From assembly GCA_021811865.1 (NCBI GenBank), contig JAKAQB010000117.1:1-7802 (forward strand): a stretch of DNA of 7,802 bases. Direction: 5' to 3'. The notes beneath the pieces are model-generated. The model searched no databases. It had not been told where the DNA came from and was given only the letters and a program-made list of their open reading frames with translations. The translations under genes were made by a program, and so were the position numbers. Position 1 is the first letter of the stretch, and every line of letters starts with the position of its first letter. Below, one piece after another: positions 1 through 6,640 of the stretch. This DNA comes from Actinomycetes bacterium. Lineage in GTDB: Bacteria > Actinomycetota > Acidimicrobiia > Acidimicrobiales > Palsa-688.

Positions 1-2
1 CG

Positions 3-98
3 TGGCGAATCGGAACCGTGCCCTTGGACTTGCCCCCGGACCATCGGCTCGGGCTGCCGCCTGAGTCCTCGAGCGACCTGCGAGGAATCGCTGGCTGA
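3..98 (+). CDS. Possible C-terminal tail of an upstream plus-strand gene (partial, uncertain)
   Basis: This frame is open from the left edge to a TGA at 96-98 and would give a 31-residue tail beginning WRIGTVPLDLPPDH and ending DLRGIAG. Most of its third codon positions are G or C, as in the real genes of this window, and no other plus frame here matches that so well. A second plus frame (2-64, ending PSARAAA) is also open but has mixed third positions. If real, the gene would converge on the Nudix gene, whose stop lies only 22 bases further on. No family can be recognised from so few residues, and the region could equally be noncoding. The product is unknown. Confidence 0.3.
   Translation, partial: WRIGTVPLDLPPDHRLGLPPESSSDLRGIAG
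66..86. terminator. Small perfect hairpin beyond the Nudix gene, weak terminator candidate
   Basis: TCCTCG (66-71) pairs perfectly with CGAGGA (81-86) around a 9-base loop. It begins about 35 bases downstream of the Nudix stop codon on the minus strand. No T-run follows on either strand, and if the frame ending at 98 is a real gene the hairpin lies inside its coding sequence. A six-pair stem can arise by chance in DNA this GC-rich, so this is only a possibility. Confidence 0.18.
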
Positions 99-120
99 CT
101 GGGGGTTGACAAACGGTGTC

Positions 121-876
121 TCACGGGGTGTCCACCTCCGGGGTCCACGGGCCGTCGGGGTTCACCCACAGCCGGTTCCGGGGACCCGGACGCGACAGGT
201 CGCCCCCCGGCCAGGCCGCATCGCCCTCCCACAGCATGGCCTGCCGTCCGTCGGGGCTCGTGGCCATGCGGGTCCTGAACTCCCCGGGTGGCCGCGCCAC
301 GGCATCGGCGAGGGCGGAGGCGACATCCGACCAGCGGCCGAGCTGCCAGACCGTCATCCACGTCGGCGGCGCCAGCCCGATCTCGCCCGCGTCGCGGGCG
401 GCGAGGGCGGCACCGGGCTCCAGCCACCGGTGGGCGTGCACCTCGGCTCGGTCGACGACGACGGCGGTCTCCGTCGTCACCGGGGCGAGGAAGAACCAGG
501 TGGAGAAGCGCCGCGGGATCTCGGGCGCAGGTACCCACCACGAGTGCACGAGCAGGGACTCGGGATCGAGCACCAGGCCCGCCTCCTCGGCGGCCTCCCG
601 GAGGGCAGCGCGTCGGGCGATGGCCACCTCGGCCGCTCTTTCCCCCACTTCATCGGTGGGGAGGGACACCGGCACCGCCCCGTCCCCCGCCTCCACCCGG
701 CCGCCGGGGAAAACCCACAGGCCCCCGAAAACCTCCCCCGGGCGCCGGCGCAGGAACAGGATCTCGAGGCCGCCGCCGCCGTCCCTGAGGGGCACGACCG
801 TCGCCGCCGGCACGGCAGGCTCGGGGCCGCCCGGCCCCGGCGCCCCCACGAGCCACTCGTCGGGGTCTGAGGTCAT
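121..876 (-). CDS. Nudix hydrolase, NUDT19-like with interrupted Nudix box
   Basis: This 251-residue Nudix protein would cleave a nucleoside diphosphate linked to another group, using metal bound by the Nudix helix. The visible core is a beta strand with LFLRRRPGEVFGGLWVFPGG (residues 40-59), then RVEAGD, then REAAEEAGL (93-101). REAAEEAGL is the RExxEExG half of the box, with E97 and E98 as expected metal ligands. Between GGRVEAGD and REAAEE there are about 20 more residues than the standard box allows. This layout is known from the NUDT19/acyl-CoA diphosphatase-like branch, so a CoA-type substrate is an inference. The C-terminal 40 residues are rich in Trp, Gly and Pro (W216, W222, W237, W244) and unusual for a small Nudix enzyme. 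There is no signal peptide or membrane segment, so it is cytoplasmic. The ATG at 876 is the only start possible after an in-frame stop at 895-897; the nearest purine-rich stretch (GGATGG, 889-894) is distant. It is divergent from sbcD and probably monocistronic. Confidence 0.9.
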   Translation of the reverse strand: MTSDPDEWLVGAPGPGGPEPAVPAATVVPLRDGGGGLEILFLRRRPGEVFGGLWVFPGGRVEAGDGAVPVSLPTDEVGERAAEVAIARRAALREAAEEAGLVLDPESLLVHSWWVPAPEIPRRFSTWFFLAPVTTETAVVVDRAEVHAHRWLEPGAALAARDAGEIGLAPPTWMTVWQLGRWSDVASALADAVARPPGEFRTRMATSPDGRQAMLWEGDAAWPGGDLSRPGPRNRLWVNPDGPWTPEVDTP

Positions 877-964
877 CTGGAGATCTTGCCATCCTCAGCC
901 GCTGCCCCGCCCCTCGGGAACTACATGGCCGCAACTCGTCGCACCCATCTGGTTTGCTTGACCC
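877..964. promoter_or_regulatory. Divergent intergenic gap that must serve the Nudix and sbcDC genes
   Basis: These 88 bases separate two genes that start in opposite directions, so promoters for both should lie here or slightly inside either gene. I looked for -35/-10 pairs with actinobacterial spacing on both strands and found none convincing. There is no clear inverted repeat that would suggest an operator. The call rests on gene orientation, not on a recognised motif. Confidence 0.4.
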
Positions 965-2080
965 ATGCGCGTGGCAGCCATCGGGGACGCCCACCTGGGA
1001 AGGGCCTACTACCCGTATACGACCGACAAGGGAATCAACCAGCGGGAGCGGGACTTCGAGCTGTCCTTCGAGGCGGCCGTGGCGCTGGCGATCGACCAGC
1101 GGCCCGACATCGTGTGCTGGCTGGGCGACATCTTCGACCATCCCCGCCCGACGTACCGCTCCTACCGGGTGGCGCAGAGGGCACTGGCCGAGCTGCGCGA
1201 GCACGGGATCACCGTCGTGGCGATCAGCGGCAACCACGACACCCCCCGGCTGCCTGGGACGGGAAGCCCCTACACGACCCTGGCCGACAGCTTCCCCGAG
1301 GTCCACTTCGCAGCCCGCCTGCAATACGAGCGGTTCGAGCTGCCCGGGCTCGTCGTGCACGCCGTGCCACAGATGCTCAGCGTCGACGCCGCGCTGGCAG
1401 CCCTCGACGAGGCGGCCGGCGCCCGCAGCGCCGAGCGGACCAACCTGCTGCTCACCCATCCCCGCCTGACCCAGTTGCAGCCCAAGCACGCGGACATCAA
1501 CGAGATCGAGGTGGACAAGGGCCGGCTGCAGTCGGACCTCGTGCTGCTCGGCCACTACCACGGCTTCGCCAGGGTCGACGAGGCCATGTGGTACGCGGGT
1601 TCGACGGACACCTTCCAGTTCTCCGACGAGCCGGAGCGGGCGAAGGGCATCGTCGTGCTCGACACCGACACCGGGGCATGCGAGCACGTGCCGCTCCAAG
1701 GGACCCGCCCGCTGGTGACCCTAGAGGCGGTCTACGCCCTCGGGCTGTCGCCGTCGGAGCTGGCCGAGCGGGTCCTCGAGCGGGCGGCGACGGCCCCGGC
1801 CGGATCGGTCGCCCGGCTCTTCCTCGAAGGGGTGGACCCCCAGGCGTACCGCCTGCTCGACCTGCAGGCGGTGCGCGATGCCGCGTCGGCCGCCCTGCAC
1901 CTCAAGCTCGAGCCGCAGTTCGCGTCGGTCGCGCTGCACGCCGCCCTGCCGACCGTCGACACCATCGGGGGCCAGTGGGACGGCTACCTCGACGGCCAGG
2001 ACCTGACCGGCCTCGACCGCGACCGGGTGCGGTCGCTCGGGCACGAGTACCTCGAGGCTGCGGTCGAGGCAGCTGGCTGA
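965..2080 (+). CDS. sbcD: SbcD/Mre11-type exonuclease subunit
   Basis: This is the 371-residue nuclease subunit of the SbcCD (Mre11-Rad50) complex, which processes DNA double-strand ends and cuts hairpins with Mn2+ in the active site. All metallophosphoesterase motifs are visible in order: GDAHLG (D8, H10), GDIFDHP (D55), GNHD (N90, H91), LLLTHP (H165) and GHYHG (H197, H199). The family usually reads D-x-H with a bulky x (as in DWHLG); here it is DAHLG. Residues from about 245 to the end form a C-terminal capping region that is poorly conserved across the family. Length fits the family (about 340-420). The start is fixed: a TGA at 959-961 lies in frame two codons before the ATG, and the next GTG (971) would cut into the first beta strand. 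No Shine-Dalgarno sequence is visible upstream. The TGA stop shares its A with the ATG of sbcC, so the two subunits are co-translated. Confidence 0.95.
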   Translation: MRVAAIGDAHLGRAYYPYTTDKGINQRERDFELSFEAAVALAIDQRPDIVCWLGDIFDHPRPTYRSYRVAQRALAELREHGITVVAISGNHDTPRLPGTGSPYTTLADSFPEVHFAARLQYERFELPGLVVHAVPQMLSVDAALAALDEAAGARSAERTNLLLTHPRLTQLQPKHADINEIEVDKGRLQSDLVLLGHYHGFARVDEAMWYAGSTDTFQFSDEPERAKGIVVLDTDTGACEHVPLQGTRPLVTLEAVYALGLSPSELAERVLERAATAPAGSVARLFLEGVDPQAYRLLDLQAVRDAASAALHLKLEPQFASVALHAALPTVDTIGGQWDGYLDGQDLTGLDRDRVRSLGHEYLEAAVEAAG

Positions 2081-4386
2081 TGCTCCTGACGCGCCTGTTC
2101 CTGCGCAACTACCGCGTCTACGAGGGTGAGCTGGAGCTGGCCCTGCCCCCGGGGCTGGTCGGCATCTACGGAGCCAACGGCGCCGGCAAGTCAACGCTGC
2201 TCGAGGCCATCAGCTGGACCCTCTTCGGCCGGGCCCGGACGGGCAACAAGGAGGTGCGCTCCGCCGGGGTGAACGCCGACTGCGTCGCCGAGCTCGAGTT
2301 GGAGCACGAGGGGCACCTCTACGTCGTCCGCCGGCGCCTCACCGGTCTCAACTGCACCGTCAGGGCGGAGGCGTCGTGCGACGGCTTCGGCATCGCCGAG
2401 GGGGTGGTCGACACACGCCGGTATGTCCAGTCGATCCTCGGGATGGACGACGCCGCCTTCCGCGCATCGGTGTTCGCCGAGCAGAAGCAGATCGCCGCCT
2501 TCTCCGGGCGTCGACCCGAGGAGCGCCGGGAGCTGGTCCTGCGCCTGCTCGGGATCACCCCGCTGGACCGCGCCAGGGACACGGCCCGCAAGGACGCCCG
2601 GGAAGTGGAGGGGCAGTTGACCCAGCTGCGCGGGATGCTCCCGGACCTCGACGACCTGGTGCTGGCGGCCGCCGACGCCGAGGCCGCCGCCAGCGCCCTC
2701 GACGCCGAGGCCAGCGGCGAGCGGGCCGCCGCCGATGTGCTCACCAGCCGGGAGGTGGAGGTGCGGGCGGCGTGGGAGGCGCTCGACCGCACGCGCCAGG
2801 CCTACGACGGGCTCGTCGTGGAGGGCCGGGCGGCGCGCGAGGCGCTCGACCGGGAGGTGGAGCGCGTCGAGGCGCTCGCCAAGGAGCTGCAGGAGCTCGC
2901 CGGAGCGGCCGGCGAGCTGGCGGCGGCCGAGGCGGCCGCCGACGGGTTGGCCGAGGACCGAGCCCGCCTCGCGGGGCTGCGGGCGGCGCTCGACGCCCTG
3001 CACCGCTTCGAGCAGGCGTCCGCCGCGCTCGGGTCCGAGCCACCGCTGCCGGATGCGCTCGCCGCCGAGGCAACAGGAGCGGCCGCCCGGGCCCAGGCGC
3101 TGGCCGAGGAGCGGGCCGGGGCCGAGGCCCTGCTGAGGGCGGCCGCGGCGGAGCGCGACGGGGCGTGCCAACGCCTCGAGCGGTCTGGCTCACTGTCGGA
3201 GGAGGCGGACTGCCCGCTGTGCGGCCAGGCGCTCGGGGAGACGTTCTCCGCCGTGCAGGCCCACCGGCGGGAGGAGCTGGACGCCGCCGAGCAGCGGGTG
3301 GTCGACCTCACTGCCCTCTGCGCCGAGCTACGCGACGGCGCCGGCCGGGCCGACGCTGACGCCGGCGCCGCCGCCCGTGCCCATCGGGAGGCCGCCGAGC
3401 GCCGGCACCGCTGGGAGCTGGCCCGTGCGGGCCAGATCGAGGCGGAGCGCTCCTGGACGGCAGCCGCGGCCGCGCTGGGACCTGCGGAGCAGTGGATGAC
3501 CGCCGCCGAGCTGGCGGCGCTCGCCGGAGCGCTGGCCACTGTGGTGTGCAACAAGGAGGAGGCTGCTCGGGCGGTCGACCGCATGAGGGGTCGCCTGGAG
3601 CGCAGGCCACAGGTCGACAACGAGCTGGTCGTGGCGAGGGGCCGGCTCGAGGCGTCCCGCTCGTCAGTGGAAGCGCTCCGGGAGCGGGTGCGCCAGCTCG
3701 CGTTCGACCAGGCGGCCCTCGACGACGCCGCAGAGGGCATGGTCAGCGCCGCCGAGCACAGGCGCGCCGCCGACGAGCGGGCGCGGGCGGCCGAGCTGCG
3801 GGCCGCCGCCGCCCGCTCCGCCGCCGAGGGAGAGGCCAGGAGGCTGGCCGACGGGCGGGCGCAGCACGCCCGGCTGTCGGAGCTGCACACGGAGTGCCGC
3901 CACCGGGCCCGCGTGGCGGAGCTCCTCTCGGAGTTCCGCAACACCGTGGTGGCCACCGTTGGCCCCCGGCTGGCGGCGCAGGCAGCCGAGCTGTTCGGGG
4001 AGCTGACCGATCGCGAGTACGACGAGCTCACCGTCGACCCGGACAGCTACGAGCTGCAGATCACCGACCACGGGGTCACCTACGGCCTCGACCGGTTCTC
4101 CGGATCGGAGGTCGACCTGGCCAACCTGGCGCTGCGGGTGGCGATCTCCGAGCACGTCCGCTTCCAGTCGGGAGGCACCGTGGGGCTGCTGGTGCTCGAC
4201 GAGGTGTTCGGGCCCCTCGACGAGCATCGCAAGACCCGGATGCTGCAGGCGCTCGAGTCGCTGCGGGGACGGTTCCGTCAGGTGCTGGTCGTCACCCACG
4301 ACCCCGCGATCAAAGAGCAGCTCCCCAACGCCATCGAGGTGGTGAAGCTGCCCGGCCGGCGCGCCACCGCCGGCCTCATCGGTTGA
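2080..4386 (+). CDS. sbcC: SbcC/Rad50-type ATPase, compact form with zinc hook
   Basis: This 768-residue ABC-type ATPase is the partner of SbcD; ATP binding and hydrolysis open and close the complex on DNA ends. In order: a first strand MLLTRLFLRNYRVYEG typical of SMC/Rad50 proteins; Walker A GANGAGKST (31-39); a Q-loop region FAEQKQIAAF (132-141); a coiled-coil arm of about 165-370, rich in Ala, Glu and Arg; the zinc hook CPLC (C378, C381); a returning arm of about 390-615; the signature FSGSE (673-677) followed by VDLANLALR; Walker B GLLVLDEVF with D707 and E708; D-loop GPLDE (711-715); and switch His H740 in VVTHD. The hook sits almost exactly in the middle, so the arms are equal. E. coli SbcC has over 1,000 residues, so these arms are short. 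The signature departs from LSGGE by a Gly-to-Ser change. The ATG at 2080 overlaps the sbcD stop by one base. The frame stays open far upstream, but that part is a shadow of sbcD. Confidence 0.95.
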   Translation: MLLTRLFLRNYRVYEGELELALPPGLVGIYGANGAGKSTLLEAISWTLFGRARTGNKEVRSAGVNADCVAELELEHEGHLYVVRRRLTGLNCTVRAEASCDGFGIAEGVVDTRRYVQSILGMDDAAFRASVFAEQKQIAAFSGRRPEERRELVLRLLGITPLDRARDTARKDAREVEGQLTQLRGMLPDLDDLVLAAADAEAAASALDAEASGERAAADVLTSREVEVRAAWEALDRTRQAYDGLVVEGRAAREALDREVERVEALAKELQELAGAAGELAAAEAAADGLAEDRARLAGLRAALDALHRFEQASAALGSEPPLPDALAAEATGAAARAQALAEERAGAEALLRAAAAERDGACQRLERSGSLSEEADCPLCGQALGETFSAVQAHRREELDAAEQRVVDLTALCAELRDGAGRADADAGAAARAHREAAERRHRWELARAGQIEAERSWTAAAAALGPAEQWMTAAELAALAGALATVVCNKEEAARAVDRMRGRLERRPQVDNELVVARGRLEASRSSVEALRERVRQLAFDQAALDDAAEGMVSAAEHRRAADERARAAELRAAAARSAAEGEARRLADGRAQHARLSELHTECRHRARVAELLSEFRNTVVATVGPRLAAQAAELFGELTDREYDELTVDPDSYELQITDHGVTYGLDRFSGSEVDLANLALRVAISEHVRFQSGGTVGLLVLDEVFGPLDEHRKTRMLQALESLRGRFRQVLVVTHDPAIKEQLPNAIEVVKLPGRRATAGLIG

Positions 4387-4399
4387 ACGTCGGGCCGGC

Positions 4400-4433
4400 C
4401 TGAGCCGGGAGCTGCGGCGTCCCTGGGGCTCGG
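4400..4433. terminator. Bulged GC-rich stem-loop between convergent genes, candidate bidirectional terminator
   Basis: The 59-base gap between the stops of sbcC and glcF contains a stem of 11 pairs. Bases 4400-4406 (CTGAGCC) pair with 4427-4433 (GGCTCGG, one G-T wobble). After a 3-base bulge (4424-4426), GGGA at 4407-4410 pairs with TCCC at 4420-4423, closing a 9-base loop. It begins 14 bases after the sbcC stop and 13 bases after the glcF stop in the other direction. Neither strand has a T-tract, which is common for actinobacterial terminators but weakens the call. A competing small hairpin, CCGGC/GCCGG, occupies 4395-4408. Confidence 0.4.
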
Positions 4434-4445
4434 CGCCGGGGCGGA

Positions 4446-5684
4446 TCAGTGCCCGGGAGGCAGCGCCTGGGCGGCGCTGAGCGCCTCCCACACCAGCGTG
4501 ATCGGGTGGACGGTGGGTACCCCGGCGGCGGCCAGGTGCATCGAGCAGCCGGGGTTGGCGCTGGCCACCACGTCGGCACCGGCGCGCTCGATGGCGCGGA
4601 CCTTGCGGTCCCGTATGAGTCCGGCCAGCTCGCGCTGCAGCATCGAGTAGGCGCCACCGGCGCCGCAGCAGAGGCCCTCGTCATCGAGCTCGACCAGCTC
4701 GGCGACGTAGGGTCGCAGCACGACACGGGTCGCCAGGTGCACCCGCTGCACGTGGCGCAGGTGGCACGGGTCCTGCACGGCGACCCTCCGCTCGAGGGGT
4801 GGGACGGGCGGGAGCCGGTCGAGGCGATCCGCCAACCACTCCTGCAGATCGAACACCCGGGAGGAGAACACCTCGGCCTCCGAGGTGCCCAGCAGGCGCC
4901 CGTAGTCCTTCAGGGCGGCGCCGCAGCCGGCGGAGTCCACCAGGATCGGTGCGTCGCCGGGGAGCGCTGCCATGACCCGCCGCGCCAGGTCGGCGGTGGC
5001 GCCGCCCAGCCCGGCGTGCTGGTGCAAGGCACCACAGCAGGGGGCGGCATCGCCCGTCGGGCGGACCCCGTAGCCGCCGGCGTGCAGCACGTGCTGGGCG
5101 GCGACGTGCACATCCCGCTGCCAGGCGTCCATGACGCAGCCCGTGAACAGCCAAACGTCGCTTCCCGACGCCTGCAGCCGGCGCCGGCGCAGCGGCAGGC
5201 GGGGTAGGCCGAGGCGGCCCGGGACGAGCCCTGCCCGCTGGGCGAGGGCGACCGCCGACGAACCGGCGCGCAGGAGACGGGGATGGTCCAGTTGGGCGAG
5301 GCCGGCGCGCTGCCACCACGGCGTCATGCGCCCGGCGGCAGCCAAGGTGTCCCGGGTCTGCTCCATGAGCTCCCCGAAGGGCACGCCGCTCGGGCACGCG
5401 GTCTCACAGCCCCGGCACAGCACGCAGGTGTCGAAGGCGTCGAGGACCTCGCCGGTGACGGGCGCCCCCTCCTCCTGCACGGCCCGCATCAGAGCGATCC
5501 TGCCGCGCGGCGAGCGGCTCTCGTCCCCCGTCACCCGCCACGTCGGGCAGTGAGGGAGGCACAGCCCGCACTGCACGCACGAGTGCAACCCCGCGCCGAG
5601 ACCCAGGTCCGTGGCGACGGGTGCCGGTCCGGCGCGAATCGAGCCGGCGCGGGTCGGGGCGGCGGGTTCCGTCACAGGAGTCAC
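4446..5684 (-). CDS. glcF: Glycolate oxidase iron-sulfur subunit GlcF
   Basis: This 412-residue iron-sulfur subunit carries electrons from the flavin subunits towards the membrane quinone pool. Two 4Fe-4S sites lie near the N-terminus: CVQCGLCLPHCP (C36, C39, C42, C46) and CVLCRGCETACP (C87, C90, C93, C97). Two cysteine-rich CCG domains follow. The first has C183, CCG at 216-218 and C254. The second has DPCH (C307), CCG at 339-341 and C380 in NPGCSMH. This is the GlcF/LutA/heterodisulfide-reductase-like arrangement, complete and of normal length. No transmembrane segment is visible, so it is cytoplasmic or peripheral. The GTG at 5684 overlaps the glcE stop by four bases (GTGA); a second in-frame GTG three codons later is a possible alternative. 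The gene is last in the visible operon. Iron-sulfur subunits of lactate-oxidising systems look similar, but the glcE neighbour favours glycolate oxidase. Confidence 0.93.
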   Translation of the reverse strand: MTPVTEPAAPTRAGSIRAGPAPVATDLGLGAGLHSCVQCGLCLPHCPTWRVTGDESRSPRGRIALMRAVQEEGAPVTGEVLDAFDTCVLCRGCETACPSGVPFGELMEQTRDTLAAAGRMTPWWQRAGLAQLDHPRLLRAGSSAVALAQRAGLVPGRLGLPRLPLRRRRLQASGSDVWLFTGCVMDAWQRDVHVAAQHVLHAGGYGVRPTGDAAPCCGALHQHAGLGGATADLARRVMAALPGDAPILVDSAGCGAALKDYGRLLGTSEAEVFSSRVFDLQEWLADRLDRLPPVPPLERRVAVQDPCHLRHVQRVHLATRVVLRPYVAELVELDDEGLCCGAGGAYSMLQRELAGLIRDRKVRAIERAGADVVASANPGCSMHLAAAGVPTVHPITLVWEALSAAQALPPGH

Positions 5685-6640
5685 CGGCGTCCCGGTTCAC
5701 GGCCGGGGGCCAGCCGGCCGGCGGGGTCGAATGCGTCCCGGAGGCGGCGGCGGAGGTCGCTGAGCGCCGCTGTCGACGGGCAGACCGGGGGTGGCTGGTT
5801 GGCGTAGACCACGCCCAGGCCCACCGAAGCGACGTGACCGCCCGTCGACTCCCGGTCGAGGTGCCGCAGCTCCGCCGGCGGCAGGGACCACCGCTGCGGT
5901 GGCAGCGGCGGCGGCCCGTCGACCTCGCGCCACGTGCCGAGCCGCCGTAGGAACTGAGATTCCGCGTCGATGTCGGCCGGGTGCCCTTCCAGGCAGACCC
6001 ACGTCGCTGCGCCGTCGGTGAGCACCGCCGCCGGGTCGTACAGCGCGTCCCGCACGGCGAAGGCGTCGACCTCATCGGCCCGCAGCCATACCGCCGCCGC
6101 CGGCAACGGCTGCGTGCGGAGGACGGCCTCGGCCAAGAGCCCCAGGGTTCCCAGCGAGCCGACGAGCAACCGGGGCAGGTCGTAGCCGCTCACGTTCTTC
6201 ACCGTGGGGCCGCCGCCGGTGACGACCCGACCGTCGGCGGAGACGTAGCGGACCTGGAGCACGGCGTCGCGCAACAGGCCCCGGCCGAGGGCGCAGAGGT
6301 GCGCCTCCCCGACCGCGAGGGCCCCGCCGACCGTGCCGCCCCTCTCGGGAAGGGCGCTGCGCTGGCGGGCGCCGGCCAGCAACTCGTGCAGGTCGACGAC
6401 GGGGGTGCCCGCACGCACGCGGACGGTCATCTCCTCCGGGCGGTGCTCGACCACGCCGGTGGGCGCCCGCACGAGCCGCGTGCCGGAGGCGAGCGCCCCG
6501 CCGGCGTCCCAGCGGGTGCGGTGTCCCTCGGCGGCGACCGGGCCCTCCGCCCCGACGTCCCGGGCGAAGCCGACCAGGACGGGGTCGAGCGGTGCCCGAT
6601 CGGCGGCGACGGGCGGCGCCGGGGTCGCGCTCAGACCCAC
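5681..6640 (-). CDS. glcE: Glycolate oxidase FAD-binding subunit GlcE
   Basis: This 319-residue second flavin subunit of glycolate oxidase is a shortened relative of GlcD that keeps the PCMH-type FAD-binding fold. Visible family marks are ERGGTVGGALAVG (99-111), GPTVKNVSGYDLPRLLVGSL (144-163) continuing into GTLGLLAEA, and a C-terminal FDPAGRLAPG (304-313). The VKNVxGYD...GSLGTLG stretch is characteristic of GlcE. The catalytic C-terminal half of GlcD (HAGDGN and SGEHG) is absent, as expected for GlcE. Family members usually have about 350-400 residues, so this one is on the short side, mostly in the tail. The GTG at 6640 overlaps the end of glcD by 10 bases. A GAGGGGG run just upstream, within the last glcD codons, can act as ribosome binding site. 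The stop overlaps the glcF start. With its neighbours it implies a three-subunit enzyme that is translated as a unit. Confidence 0.92.
   Translation of the reverse strand: MGLSATPAPPVAADRAPLDPVLVGFARDVGAEGPVAAEGHRTRWDAGGALASGTRLVRAPTGVVEHRPEEMTVRVRAGTPVVDLHELLAGARQRSALPERGGTVGGALAVGEAHLCALGRGLLRDAVLQVRYVSADGRVVTGGGPTVKNVSGYDLPRLLVGSLGTLGLLAEAVLRTQPLPAAAVWLRADEVDAFAVRDALYDPAAVLTDGAATWVCLEGHPADIDAESQFLRRLGTWREVDGPPPLPPQRWSLPPAELRHLDRESTGGHVASVGLGVVYANQPPPVCPSTAALSDLRRRLRDAFDPAGRLAPGREPGRR

Noticed and set aside
106..134. TTGACA at 106-111 as a consensus -35 box on the plus strand.
   Set aside because: No -10-like hexamer lies at proper spacing (the sequence there is TGTCCA), and transcription would run antisense into the end of the Nudix gene.
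958..963. TTGACC just before the sbcD ATG as a -35 element.
   Set aside because: It lies next to the start codon, so a promoter using it would initiate inside sbcD, beyond the required N-terminus.
650..1699. A 349-residue minus-strand frame covering sbcD and part of the Nudix gene.
   Set aside because: It crosses two genes with clear catalytic motifs and lacks recognisable domains of its own; high GC keeps such frames open.
886..2079. In-frame extension that would make SbcC a 1,166-residue protein with a 398-residue N-terminal domain.
   Set aside because: It overlaps sbcD, whose frame has all the metallophosphoesterase motifs, and the extra part is Arg/Pro/Gly-rich shadow sequence with no domain. 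The natural SbcC start is the ATG at 2080.
2802..4031. A 409-residue minus-strand frame opposite sbcC, rich in Ser, Ala and Arg.
   Set aside because: It is the reverse of an Ala/Glu-rich coiled coil in GC-rich DNA. Its composition is low-complexity and it shows no motif or independent start signal.
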